NCBI RefSeq assembly: GCF_001483755.1
Contig: NZ_LQBK01000038.1
Coordinates: forward strand, 47,145 to 111,144
From: Kocuria rosea subsp. polaris
GTDB taxonomy: Bacteria > Actinomycetota > Actinomycetes > Actinomycetales > Micrococcaceae
Length of the DNA: 64,000 nucleotides
Direction of reading: 5' to 3'
Each line of letters starts with the position of its first letter. Position 1 is the first letter of the stretch. This document shows, piece by piece, positions 24,368-32,236 of this stretch. A program made the translations under genes and the position numbers. Below the pieces are notes generated by a model. The model was not told the DNA's origin and made no database searches. It saw only the letters and a program-made list of their open reading frames with translations.

Positions 24368-24727
24368 TCACGTCTCGGACGACCGACCGCAGATGCTGGC
24401 TATCGTGCGCCCGGTGCCTGGCGGCGCGGTGGCTCGGATCCGGCGGGACCGGCTCAGACAGTTCGGGTGAATCTCCATGAGCTGCCAGCCGTCCTCGCTC
24501 CAGCCCACGATGCTGAGGTGCGCGGGGGTGAGCTTGGCACGCACCCCAGAGTCGCGCAGCACCGCCCGCAGCGCGTCCTCGGTGGTGAGGAACGGCCGGT
24601 CCGCGGTGAAGCGCTCCAGGTGCTCGTCCAGCACGGCCAGCGGGACGCCCACCGGCCCGTCCAGCTCCGGGTCGGCCATCAGCCGCGCAGCCACGACGTC
24701 CTCGGTGCCGGACTGGTGCTCGGACAT
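24368..24727 (-). CDS. Hypothetical protein
   Basis: 119 residues, soluble. The first 85 residues look protein-like (VAARLMADPELDGPVGVPLA; LTTEDALRAVLRDSGVRAKL; IVGWSEDGWQLMEIHPN). The last 30 are Arg/Thr/Ser-rich and may be a read-through tail after a lost stop. No family recognised. Confidence 0.45.
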   Translation of the reverse strand: MSEHQSGTEDVVAARLMADPELDGPVGVPLAVLDEHLERFTADRPFLTTEDALRAVLRDSGVRAKLTPAHLSIVGWSEDGWQLMEIHPNCLSRSRRIRATAPPGTGRTIASICGRSSET

Positions 24728-24899
24728 GGGGGTGCCTCTCGTTGGTGGTCTCCGCCCCGGCGGGGGCGCGCCCAGGCCAGCGAAGGTCGACTGCGACAGC
24801 GGTCATCCCTGACGGACGGCCTCAGTGGAACGGCTACTGCGCCTTGTTCACCAAGGCCCCTTGACCCCAGGGCCGTCGAACACGATGTTGGCGTAGAGG

Positions 24900-25655
24900 T
24901 TGACGACCACGTCGTCGTTGAACGGCTCGAACCTGCGCTCCGAGTTCCTCCGGGTCTCCGAACGCTCGACCTACAACTCCTGGGGCGAGTACGACCACGT
25001 CGGCAAGGACATCTCCTGCAACCTCGGGTCGATGAACATCGCGATGGCGATGGACGGCGGCGACCCCGGCGCCACCGTCGGGACGGCCGTGCGCGGACTC
25101 ACCACGGTCTCGGATCCCTCCGACATCCATATCGTCCCCTCGATCGCCGCCGGCAACGCCCGCTCCCACGCCATCGAGCTGGGCCAGATGAACCTCCACG
25201 GGTTCCTGGGCCGCGAGCGCATCCACTACGACTCCGTCGAGGCGGTGGACTTAACGTCCATCTACTTCGGAGTGGTGACCTACCACGCGGTGCGCGCGTC
25301 CAACCTGATCGCCATCGAGAAGGGCGGGACCTTCGACGGGTTCTCCCGCTCCAAGCACGTCATCGGCGAGTACTGAGACAAGTGCACGACCCGCGACTGG
25401 ACCCCGGCCACCGAGACCGTGCGAGCGCTGTTCGAGAAGTTCGGCATGACGCTGCCGACCCGCGAGGACTGAGCGCAGCTCAATACCTCGGTCATGGAGC
25501 ACGGGATCTACAAACAGAACCTGCAGGCCGTGCCGCCGACCGGCTCGATCTCCTACATCAACCACTCCACCTCCTCCATCCACCCGATCGCCTCTCAGAT
25601 CGAGATCCGCGAGGAGGGCGAGCTCGGGCGCACCTACTACCCGGCGCCGACCACC
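24900..25655 (+). pseudogene. nrdE: Fragment of ribonucleotide reductase class Ib alpha subunit
   Basis: An internal piece of NrdE. Landmarks: GKDISCNLGSMNIAMAMDGG, NARSHAIELGQMNLHGFLGR, ASNLIAIEKGGTFDGF and [20 protein letters not shown]. It lacks the N-terminal half and the C-terminal CxxC tail. In-frame stops occur at about 25375 (GEY-stop-DK, where the family has Phe) and about 25470 (RED-stop, where the family has Trp), so it is dead. The left edge is ragged near 24890. The right edge abuts an unrelated minus-strand gene near 25655. Confidence 0.88.
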
Positions 25656-26400
25656 ACTGGCGGGTCGAACGGGCGCTCGACCGCCACATAGGCCCAGGTG
25701 TCGATCTCCTTGCCCGGACTGCCCGCGGGCTGGGAGAGGACCACGTCGCCGGAGCCAGCCCCCGCGGGGAGCGGTCGTCCTCGCCGAACGTCTCGCCGTA
25801 GACGGTGGCGATGCCCGGGTGGCCGGCGGTCCGCAGCGTACGGTGCTTGTCCTGGTTGGAGTACTCCTGCAGCAGCATCAGCGCGTGCACCCGGTCAAGC
25901 GGCATCCCCAGCATCTGTCCCAGCCACGGGATCACAGACTCGATCTGTCGCCCAAAGTCGACGAAGGACTGCAGGCAGGCGATCCGGTCTGACAACGCCC
26001 CGTCCGTCAGGCCGGGCAGACCGTCACGGCGCATCCGCTTGGTCCAGCCCCTCAGCGCAGCATCGTCCCTGGCGATGGGGAAGGACGCGGCCTTCACCTG
26101 CTTCTCGGTCATGGGTCCTGGCACCGTTTCCGAGGCCAGGTTGAACACGACGTTGTCGAGAGCGGCACGCAGCTGGTGGACGGCCTCGCTGAACAGCAGG
26201 GAAATCCGCGGCGGCACCGGGGCCACCGATCGAAGCATCAGACTCTTCGCCTGGTCGTCGACGCGCGACACCAGCTCCACCGGCCCCTGTCGGGGCCACA
26301 GGTGGGAATCGTGGACCGCCTGCAGGCCCAACTCGTCGGCTCGCCCAACACGCAGCGCGACGTGGTGCAGCGACTCCAGCAGCCACGAGATGTCAGGCAT
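25655..26400 (-). pseudogene. Hypothetical protein gene, frameshifted and 3'-truncated
   Basis: From the ATG at 26400 about 205 residues look natural: MPDISWLLESLHHVALRVGR, ISLLFSEAVHQLRAALDNVV, LMLLQEYSNQDKHRTLR and GIATVYGETFGEDD. After about 25770 this frame becomes Arg/Ser-rich, but another frame continues sensibly with [20 protein letters not shown], until it runs into the nrdE fragment. So it carries one frameshift plus a truncating junction. The HQ/LRAALDN segment is typical of anonymous island proteins. Confidence 0.55.
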
Positions 26401-26515
26401 GGTGCGGGAGCCTTTCCTCGGCGAACGACCGCGCCACCGTACCTAATGCCGACAGCACCGGAGGTCCGCACACGCGATGCGGAGCTCGTCCCGTTTCCCC
26501 GCACACAATGGGTTC

Positions 26516-26961
26516 GTGACTACCCCCCGACACCAGCGCCCTGATCTCCCCCGCCACCGGGGTCAACGGATGGGCCGGTACCTCCTACGGGTTGCTGATC
26601 GTGCACCGGTTCCCGGTCGGCACCACCCTGCTCGAGTTCCCCCCGCGGCGGAGCAGGCGCCGGCGAGGACGCAGCGGCGGCCGCGGTGCGCGAAATGGTC
26701 GAAGAGGTGGGCCCGGCCTGGGCCGGGGCGGCCTTGAAGCGGCTGGGGACCATCCACCCCGACTCGGGGCTGCTGACCACCGAGGTCACCGTCTACGCCG
26801 TCCACCTGGACTACGCCCCCGACACCGGCCACGTCGAGGGCATCACGGGAGCAGCGCAGGTCTGGGTGTCGGCCTCCGGGATGCCGCAGCTCATCGGCTC
26901 CGGGGCGATCACCGATGCGATGACACTGGCAGCGCTGGCTCTGGCAGTCTGCGCCCGCTGA
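26516..26961 (+). pseudogene. NUDIX hydrolase with two frameshifts, both in C6 tracts
   Basis: Removing one C from each of two CCCCCC runs (26523-26528 and 26639-26644) restores a continuous 147-residue NUDIX protein from the GTG at 26516. It then reads DTSALISPATGVNGWAGT, LLIVHRFPVGTTLLEFP, and the NUDIX box GGAGAGEDAAAAAVREMVEE, matching Gx5Ex7REUxEExGU. The downstream part resembles ADP-ribose pyrophosphatases (PDSGLLTTEVTVYAVHLD). As given it cannot be translated intact. Two homopolymer errors in the sequence are an alternative explanation. Confidence 0.8.
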
Positions 26962-26982
26962 TCGGCTCGTACCGGCTCTGCC

Positions 26983-27507
26983 TCACCCGCCGCCGGCGGT
27001 CATCTCCGGTGGCGGGGTGAGGCCGAAGCGGCCGATCAGCTCGGGCATCGACTCCAGGTCCATCTCCAGGGCGTACCGGTCGCAGGCAGCCAGGAACTTC
27101 TCCAGGTCCATGTCCCGGTCAGGCCCGTAGTACTGACCGATCTCCTGGAAGAACTGCTCGAAACCGGCCGGGGAGATGATCTCCAGCAGCCGGGCCCGCT
27201 CCGGGCCGGGGTTCCAGAAGGCGTGCCACTGGTGCCGCGGCTTGAGCACCAGCTCCCCGGGCCCGGCCTCGTAGACGTCCTCACCGAGCAGCACGCCCAT
27301 CCGGCCCTGAAGCACCACGGTGTACTCGTCCTCCCGGGCGTGACGGTGCAGCGGCGCACCCAGCTCCTTCGGGTCCAGATAGTGCTCGACGACCGACAGG
27401 CGCCCCTCGGTCAGCTCCGGGGGCAGCATGGTCCGGGCGGTCAACGGACCCATCAGCGCAGTACGCCCGTCCTCGGGACCCACCGGCCCGTAGATCCTGG
27501 TCTCCAT
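26983..27507 (-). CDS. Cupin domain protein
   Basis: 174 residues from the ATG at 27507 (an in-frame start lies 30 bases further up). A single cupin: motif 1 LHRHAREDEYTVVLQGRMGV supplies two His and Glu, and motif 2 KPRHQWHAFWNPG supplies the third His. The C-terminal third (FFQEIGQYYGPDRDMDLEKF) is helical. Metal-dependent, substrate unknown; similar proteins are annotated as quercetinase-like or anonymous cupins. Confidence 0.82.
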   Translation of the reverse strand: METRIYGPVGPEDGRTALMGPLTARTMLPPELTEGRLSVVEHYLDPKELGAPLHRHAREDEYTVVLQGRMGVLLGEDVYEAGPGELVLKPRHQWHAFWNPGPERARLLEIISPAGFEQFFQEIGQYYGPDRDMDLEKFLAACDRYALEMDLESMPELIGRFGLTPPPEMTAGGG

Positions 27508-27621
27508 GCCATCAGGATCCCTCTGGGCACCCCTCATGGCGCCGGCCTGCTGCTGGCCGTGGCACAACCGTGACCCGGTGACATCCTGCGGCCACCCCAG
27601 ACCTGCTCGTACTACGGCGCA

Positions 27622-27675
27622 ATGAGCCCGTGCGAGTGCGACATCTTCACCGAGATCGAGCTGACCCGCCGATGA
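27622..27675 (+). CDS. 17-residue leader-like peptide
   Basis: MSPCECDIFTEIELTRR, stopping ATGA on the start of the next gene. The overlap suggests translational coupling. The peptide has two Cys, both near its start. There is no good Shine-Dalgarno, so it could also be the stub of a truncated gene. Confidence 0.35.
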   Translation: MSPCECDIFTEIELTRR

Positions 27676-27959
27676 CCGAGCCTCTGTCGCACCCCGTGAC
27701 CCTGCCCATTCCTGTGGGCGACGGCTACACCTACCAGGAGAAGGCCACCGGCAAGCTGTGGATCCTCACCGGGCGACGCTCCGGCCGCCGGGTCGCTCTC
27801 GTCCACTCCCCCGGCGGCATGGCGCAGAAGGTGCGTGACTTCCTGCCGATCGAGGAGCTGGAGGCGGAGTACGAATTCCCGGCCTACAACCACACCGACT
27901 ACTGCTGCACGCTGCACTCCACCCACGCCAGCCCGCACCGCGGCTGCATCCTGCGCTGA
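27672..27959 (+). CDS. Hypothetical protein
   Basis: 95 residues, soluble. Blocks: PVGDGYTYQEKATGKLWILT, GRRVALVHSPGGMAQKVRDF and a His/Cys-rich C terminus (HTDYCCTLHSTHASPHRGC) that could bind metal. Coupled to the 17-residue frame. No family recognised. Confidence 0.55.
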   Translation: MTEPLSHPVTLPIPVGDGYTYQEKATGKLWILTGRRSGRRVALVHSPGGMAQKVRDFLPIEELEAEYEFPAYNHTDYCCTLHSTHASPHRGCILR

Positions 27960-28137
27960 CCCGATTCTGAGCCCCCGGGTTCCCCCGCCGGCTCTACACC
28001 GCCCGGGCCCAGACGCGGCCCTGAGCGCCTCGCCCGCATCACCTGGCTCGAAGCCCCAGTTCCCTCCTGAACGACCGCTCCACCGCTAGGTTCTGACCAA
28101 CAGCGCCGCTCCAGCGCACCCTGACCGGAAGGCCCCC

Positions 28138-28476
28138 ATGGGCGACAACGCGACCGTCGAGACGGTCTTCGAACTGATCTTCCTCCTCCCGTACCTGATC
28201 GGCCCCGCACTGCTCGTGGCTCTGATCTCCGTCGCCGCCCCGGTCTTTCGTCGGCGGCAGCCGGTCAGCGCCGGGCGTCGGACCGCAGCGGTCATCTTCT
28301 CGCTGCTGTGCCTGTTCTGGGCGTTCCAGCTCATCGGCTGGGTCCTGGACCTCGGGGTCTACGGGATCGCGCTGATGACCGCATTGGTCGCCTCGGCGGC
28401 CGCTACCCTCATCCAGCTGGGCCGCACACCTGCGGCCGGACCGAGCGGCAGCCTTCCGGCGCCCGGAGACGGGTAG
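28138..28476 (+). CDS. Three-helix membrane protein, gene 1 of a six-gene locus
   Basis: 112 residues. N-terminal helix (TVFELIFLLPYLIGPALLVA), a cytoplasmic basic loop with the motif AGRRTAA, and two more helices. The GRRTAA loop also occurs in the next two proteins, so the three are tandem paralogues. A clean -10 (TAGGTT near 28088) and CGGAAGGCCCCC precede the ATG. A truncated copy lies at 14765. Confidence 0.72.
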   Translation: MGDNATVETVFELIFLLPYLIGPALLVALISVAAPVFRRRQPVSAGRRTAAVIFSLLCLFWAFQLIGWVLDLGVYGIALMTALVASAAATLIQLGRTPAAGPSGSLPAPGDG

Positions 28477-28486
28477 GAGAGCCGCT

Positions 28487-28795
28487 GTGGAACAGGAGAC
28501 AGTCTGGGCGCTCGAGGCGCTGATGTTCGCCCTGCCGCTGCTGGGCTACCCGGTGCTGATCATCGCCGCGCTCATCGTCGAGGCCCCGATCCTGCGCCGG
28601 GAGGCGGTCACCGAACGCCGGCGGACCGCGGCGACCGTGCTGGCGATCCTCTCGCTCATCGCCGCGGCGCCGCTGCTGATCATGGCCTGGTTCCTGGGGG
28701 TCTTCGGGCTGCTGCTGCTCGGCGGGCTGACCGTCCCGGCAGTGCTCACTCTGGTGCGCCTGCGCAGGCTGCCCCACACACCTCCGACACCCTGA
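28487..28795 (+). CDS. Three-helix membrane protein, gene 2 of a six-gene locus
   Basis: 102 residues from a GTG 10 bases after the previous stop, with TAGGAGAG upstream. Helix 1 LLGYPVLIIAALIV, basic loop RREAVTERRRTAATV (compare GRRTAA in its neighbours), helices 2 and 3 LSLIAAAPLLIMAWFLGVF and LLLLGGLTVPAVLTLV. A short remnant of this gene is at 15282. Confidence 0.7.
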   Translation: MEQETVWALEALMFALPLLGYPVLIIAALIVEAPILRREAVTERRRTAATVLAILSLIAAAPLLIMAWFLGVFGLLLLGGLTVPAVLTLVRLRRLPHTPPTP

Positions 28796-28810
28796 CCGAA
28801 AGACCTCACT

Positions 28811-29137
28811 GTGGAGAACATCCCCCTGATCCTGTTCGGCGCCGGCTACTTCATCATCGGTCTGGGCATCCCCGCCGGGATGGTCGTGGCCCAGCTGATC
28901 CTCATCTGGCCGATCATGCGTGGGGTCCGCCCCGTAGACCCCGGCCGACGCACCGCCGCCGGAGTGATCGCCCTGGTGTCCGTGCTCTCCGTCCTCCCGA
29001 TGATCCCCGCCGCGCTGTCCGGCGCGATCTTCGCCGTGGCGATCGTGGGGGTGCTCGCGGTCGTCTCCGCCCACACCCTCTTCCAGCTGCACCGCACCAG
29101 CCCTGCGCTTCCGATGCGGGGCACCGGTGGGTACTGA
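28811..29137 (+). CDS. Three-helix membrane protein, gene 3 of a six-gene locus
   Basis: 108 residues from a GTG 15 bases after the previous stop. Helix 1 GAGYFIIGLGIPAGMVVAQL, loop RPVDPGRRTAAGVIALV, then two helices (SVLSVLPMIPAALSGAIF and AVAIVGVLAVVSAHTL). Clearly a tandem paralogue of the two preceding proteins. No trace of it survives in the decayed copy at 15 kb. Confidence 0.7.
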   Translation: MENIPLILFGAGYFIIGLGIPAGMVVAQLILIWPIMRGVRPVDPGRRTAAGVIALVSVLSVLPMIPAALSGAIFAVAIVGVLAVVSAHTLFQLHRTSPALPMRGTGGY

Positions 29138-29411
29138 CCCGCTGCTCGGAGCGTCCCCGCTGCTGGGACCGGAAATCCTCACGATCGTCCTGCTCTCTCT
29201 GTCCGGGACCGCGGGCCCGGTGCTGCGTGGACACGAGGTGCTCCCCTCCCGTATTCGGGTGGCACGACTCGCTTCGGTCGCGATGCTCCTCGCCCCGGTA
29301 CCCGTCGTGCTCACCGAGAAGGCCGGCGGCCTGCACGGGTTCATCATCGTCGCCGGCCTCGTCCTCGTGGCCGCTGCCACGCTTCCGCGAGCCCGTCGTG
29401 CAGCATTCTGA
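29127..29411 (+). CDS. Small membrane protein, gene 4 of a six-gene locus
   Basis: 94 residues from a GTG that overlaps the previous gene by 11 bp. Three short hydrophobic segments: ILTIVLLSLSGTAGPVL, ASVAMLLAPVPVVLTEK and HGFIIVAGLVLVAAATL. A piece of its paralogue is fused in the remnant at 15.4 kb. Confidence 0.6.
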   Translation: MGTDPLLGASPLLGPEILTIVLLSLSGTAGPVLRGHEVLPSRIRVARLASVAMLLAPVPVVLTEKAGGLHGFIIVAGLVLVAAATLPRARRAAF

Positions 29412-29811
29412 ACCGCCGGAAGGGCGTGACCGCCGAAAGGTGGAGCGCGTTCCGCCGCCACCGGCCTGCGAGGACAGCGACAAGATCTTCGTCGTGATCA
29501 TCGTGGCGGTGCTGGCGCTGGTCACCATGGCCATGGTCGAGGTCCAATTCATTGCCCTGATCCATGAGGGTGCCACCAATGCCTGCGTCTCCCCTCCCGC
29601 CGGCTTCGGCACCCTGCATCCCACCGGCACCGCCGAGTTCTCGGTCCTTCCGCCACGCCTGGTCTGTCACTACCGGGTGCGCGCCGACCCGGGGACCACG
29701 CTGGCGGACAACATGTACGGCGGCGGCACGACGGCTTTCTGGGTCTGCACCACGGTGCTCGTCGCCTGTGCTGCCAGCGGGTTCGTCCTGCGCCGAGGTG
29801 CGAACCGATGA
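29398..29811 (+). CDS. Two-helix membrane protein with an extracellular domain, gene 5 of a six-gene locus
   Basis: 137 residues if the GTG at 29398 is used; the start is uncertain. A charged N-terminus precedes helix 1 (IFVVIIVAVLALVTMAMVEV). An external loop of about 60 residues carries two Cys (TNACVSPPAG and RLVCHYRVRAD), probably disulfide-linked. Helix 2 (WVCTTVLVACAASGFVL) ends in a basic tail. Overlaps both neighbours. Confidence 0.58.
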   Translation: MQHSEPPEGRDRRKVERVPPPPACEDSDKIFVVIIVAVLALVTMAMVEVQFIALIHEGATNACVSPPAGFGTLHPTGTAEFSVLPPRLVCHYRVRADPGTTLADNMYGGGTTAFWVCTTVLVACAASGFVLRRGANR

Positions 29812-30605
29812 CCCGTCGACGCATCTTCAAGGAGGACGCCTGGAGCTCCCTGGCCCCGCACCAGAAGGGTCTGCTCATCGGGCTCGGGATGGGTGCGGCC
29901 CTCTGGGCGTTCACCGGGACGCTGTCGTGGATCGCCGCCGGCGTCGGACTCGGTTCCGGCCTTGGACTTCTCCTGGGCCGGCGCCGGGCGCACAACCACA
30001 GGCCGGCCCGCACGTCTGTCCTGAGACTGTCCACGACCCCACGGCCGCGTCGCACGCCCTCGCCCCGGGTGCTGACCGAGGAGCAGCGCGAGTCCAGCCT
30101 GTACGCGGCCGCTTGGTTCAACGGCACCCGGATGGCCGAAGGCAAGACCGACCGCGCCGGGGCCCTGAAACACATGCGAGAGACCATCGGGGGCTTTCCG
30201 CCCGAGCGCTACGAGACCCAGCTGGACGCTGCCCTGTCCGGCATCGAGGAGGCCAAGGCCAGGGTGGCCGCTCGCCGCGCCAAGGACATCGCCGAGGCCC
30301 GTCAGCTGGATGCGCTCAACGCCGTCTTCGAGCTGCACTACTTCAACTGCCGGTTCTCCGGCCACATCGGGGAGTACGGGCTGGGTCCGATCAACCTCTC
30401 TGAGGCGTTGGGAGACCTGTTCGACTGCGAGCAGATCGACGAGGCGGTCACGCGCTCCGACGCCCTCATCGAAGAAGGCTGGAGCTGCGCGTACTACCCC
30501 GACGACAACGGCCGGCAGGTCCAGCAGCTGCGCGAGCACCACCCCGGCTACACCGACGCCCACCTCCACCAGGCCGCCGACTGGGGCTACTTCATGAATC
30601 GCTGA
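29808..30605 (+). CDS. Membrane-anchored cytoplasmic protein, gene 6 of a six-gene locus
   Basis: 265 residues. Two close helices near the start (GLLIGLGMGAALWAFTGTL; WIAAGVGLGSGLGLLLG), a basic region, and a cytoplasmic domain from about residue 85: ESSLYAAAWFNGTRMAEGKT, ALKHMRETIGGFPPERYETQ, a helical stretch (EEAKARVAARRAKDIAEAR), and FDCEQIDEAVTRSDALIEEG. No family recognised. ATGA overlap with gene 5. A decayed copy is at 15.5-16.0 kb, which shows the cytoplasmic domain was under constraint before the duplicate died. Confidence 0.7.
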   Translation: MTRRRIFKEDAWSSLAPHQKGLLIGLGMGAALWAFTGTLSWIAAGVGLGSGLGLLLGRRRAHNHRPARTSVLRLSTTPRPRRTPSPRVLTEEQRESSLYAAAWFNGTRMAEGKTDRAGALKHMRETIGGFPPERYETQLDAALSGIEEAKARVAARRAKDIAEARQLDALNAVFELHYFNCRFSGHIGEYGLGPINLSEALGDLFDCEQIDEAVTRSDALIEEGWSCAYYPDDNGRQVQQLREHHPGYTDAHLHQAADWGYFMNR

Positions 30606-30860
30606 CCCTCCCTCGCCGGGGCGCGTCCGCACACCTGGACGCCATGACGACCCAGACGCCCGCCGCGCCCGACTGCCCGCTGATCCGGCCCGACCGGCTC
30701 AGCGAGCCCGCCCAGTCCTCCACTCCCAGCTGAGGCGCCCCGTATCTCGCCGCGGGGCACAGAGCTGCGCGGAGGACTACCCCGAACTCGTCACAGAGCT
30801 GGTCGACGCCGGCCTGGCCACCACCGACTGGAAGAGACGCCTGGACCGCGACGCGACCAC
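30606..30860 (+). other. Junction region with small gene remnants
   Basis: No intact gene. A 29-residue open frame (30644-30733) lacks a ribosome site. From about 30765 the plus strand reads CAEDYPELVTELVDAGLATT then WKRRLDRDATTLWGV, which looks like an internal piece of a real protein. It appears to have been joined here to the 3' end of the broken integrase. Confidence 0.35.
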
Positions 30861-31621
30861 CCTGTGGGGCGTGACGTGGCGGCGGGAACGCGGGGACTTC
30901 GGCGTGGCGATCTGCTCACCGTTGGCGGTCCGTTTCCATGCGCGGCTGATAGGGAGAGTCGAATGGTCGTGGGCTGTTGTGAGATCGACTGGGCGCAGGG
31001 CCGTGGCTTCGGCGTAGCGCAACCCCGAGTGTGCCAGCAGGTGGATCGAGCCTGACCAGCGCGGATCGATGGTCTCTCCAATAATGCGCACCTCTCCGGG
31101 GTGAGGACGACGGCATCGCGCTGACGGCTGGACCCGGGACCACGGATGCCCTGAGCCGGATCGGTGTCGATGAGCTTTTCGTCCACAGCTCTCGCCAGGG
31201 CAGCCGGAAGGAGGGCGTGGATCTTCTTCCGCGTCTTGGGCGCGACGAACAGAGTGTTGAACCACAAGGCCATGTCGGCGCGCGTGGTCTTGTCCACTGG
31301 TCGGGTGTTCAGGCTGGGAAGGATGTGCTCGGCGGCGAGACGCTCATGCCTGACACGTGTGCCGGATTCCACGCCCGTCAACGCCTCGATGTGCCCCGTG
31401 ACGACATCGGCGAGCTCAGGGGCTTGGCAACGGAGCTCAGCGGCGGACCGGGCGGCCAGGCGGAAGGAATTGCCGTTGGCATCGAGGAAGTCCTTGAGCA
31501 TCACGGCTTCGCGGTGGTCGTCGACAGTGCGTGAGGTCTGCTCGCCACTGTCCTGCTCGCGCCACAGCACCGCCCGCGTCGGGGATCCGTCCTGGTGTGC
31601 GCGCTGTCTGATGCTTGCCAT
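30860..31621 (-). pseudogene. Tyrosine recombinase / phage integrase, frameshifted and truncated
   Basis: From the ATG at 31621: an N-terminal arm-binding part (MASIRQRAHQDGS...), the SAM-like core-binding domain (VVTGHIEALTGVESGTRVRH; HILPSLNTRPVDKTTRADMA) and IHALLPAALARAVDEKLID. Near 31090 the frame is lost, and the catalytic box I resumes in another frame: IHLLAHSGLRYAEATALRPV. The HxxR box and the catalytic Tyr are missing, so it is inactive. It starts 89 bp from the tRNA-Leu gene, the usual place for an integrase beside its attachment site. Confidence 0.85.
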
Positions 31622-31632
31622 GGCGATGACAA

Positions 31633-31678
31633 CAGCCCCGCCGTCAACAGGATTCTTGGTCCTGTCAACGACGGGGCT
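31633..31678. terminator. Imperfect GC-rich hairpin between integrase and tRNA-Leu
   Basis: AGCCCCG at 31633 pairs with CGGGGCT ending at 31678, and ACAGGA with TCCTGT closer to the loop, with a few mismatches between. It lies downstream of tRNA-Leu on the minus strand and probably ends its transcript. Confidence 0.5.
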
Positions 31679-31709
31679 GCCGTCTTCGGCCCGACTGGGC
31701 CGTTATCTG

Positions 31710-31795
31710 TGCGCGAGGGGGGACTTGAACCCCCACCCTCTAATACGAGGACTAGCACCTCAAGCTAGCGCGTCTGCCTATTCCGCCACCCGCGC
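31710..31795 (-). tRNA. tRNA-Leu(GAG)
   Basis: 86 bases without an encoded CCA. Acceptor stem GCGCGGG pairs with CTCGCGC. The anticodon arm is CTAGC-TTGAGGT-GCTAG, giving anticodon GAG. A long variable arm, typical of tRNA-Leu, and the T-arm sequence GGTTCAAGTCC are present. It reads CUC/CUU. It is the probable integration site of the neighbouring island: the broken integrase begins just beyond its 3' end. Confidence 0.96.
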
Positions 31796-32236
31796 GAGTG
31801 GATCCAGGTGAAACGTCGTGCCGTTTCCGGCCGCTCTCCCTGAACGCAACAGAAAATAAGTTACCACATGCGGGCCTGGGGTTCACATCGGCGCGGCTCC
31901 GGGGCCGCCCGCGGGGCGCGGCCGAAAAAATGATGAAAACTCGTCGGTAGGCGCTCTCCCGGCTTCCGCCACGACCCGGCATGCGGTTGAATGTGTCCTG
32001 AGCGTCTCCCGGATTGTCCAGCTGACCTGGGACGATGCTCACTCGAGAGAAGCGTCCCAGCCACCGGGGTGCCCCCCCGTCCCCGCCGGCGACGCAGGCT
32101 CTCGGGGTGGCCGGGGACCCCCCTCACCTGTGCCGGCGGCGGCCGCCGCCGCCCCGTGCTCCCACGGGCCCACGGTGGCCGCCGCCTCTCCCGCGCGGCG
32201 CCGCCGGCCACGGCGGCCGGCAGCGCCGTGCGGGAC
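31796..32236. other. Intergenic region between tRNA-Leu and glgA
   Basis: 441 bp without a gene I can support. It starts with an unusually AT-rich stretch (near 31845-31865 and 31923-31945), probably the tRNA promoter region for the minus strand, and ends with very GC-rich palindromic DNA next to glgA. Confidence 0.5.
32203..32221 (-). terminator. Hairpin downstream of glgA
   Basis: GCCGGCC (32203-32209) pairs with GGCCGGC (32215-32221) around a 5-base loop, 16 bp after the glgA stop. Confidence 0.45.

Noticed and set aside
30644..30733. A 29-residue open frame beside the broken integrase
   Set aside because: It has no ribosome-binding site and no recognisable features; probably a stub left by rearrangement.
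31710..31740. Attachment-site core (tRNA 3' end) that should be repeated at the other end of the island
   Set aside because: I looked for a second copy of the tRNA 3' end to the left and found none, so no att pair is claimed.
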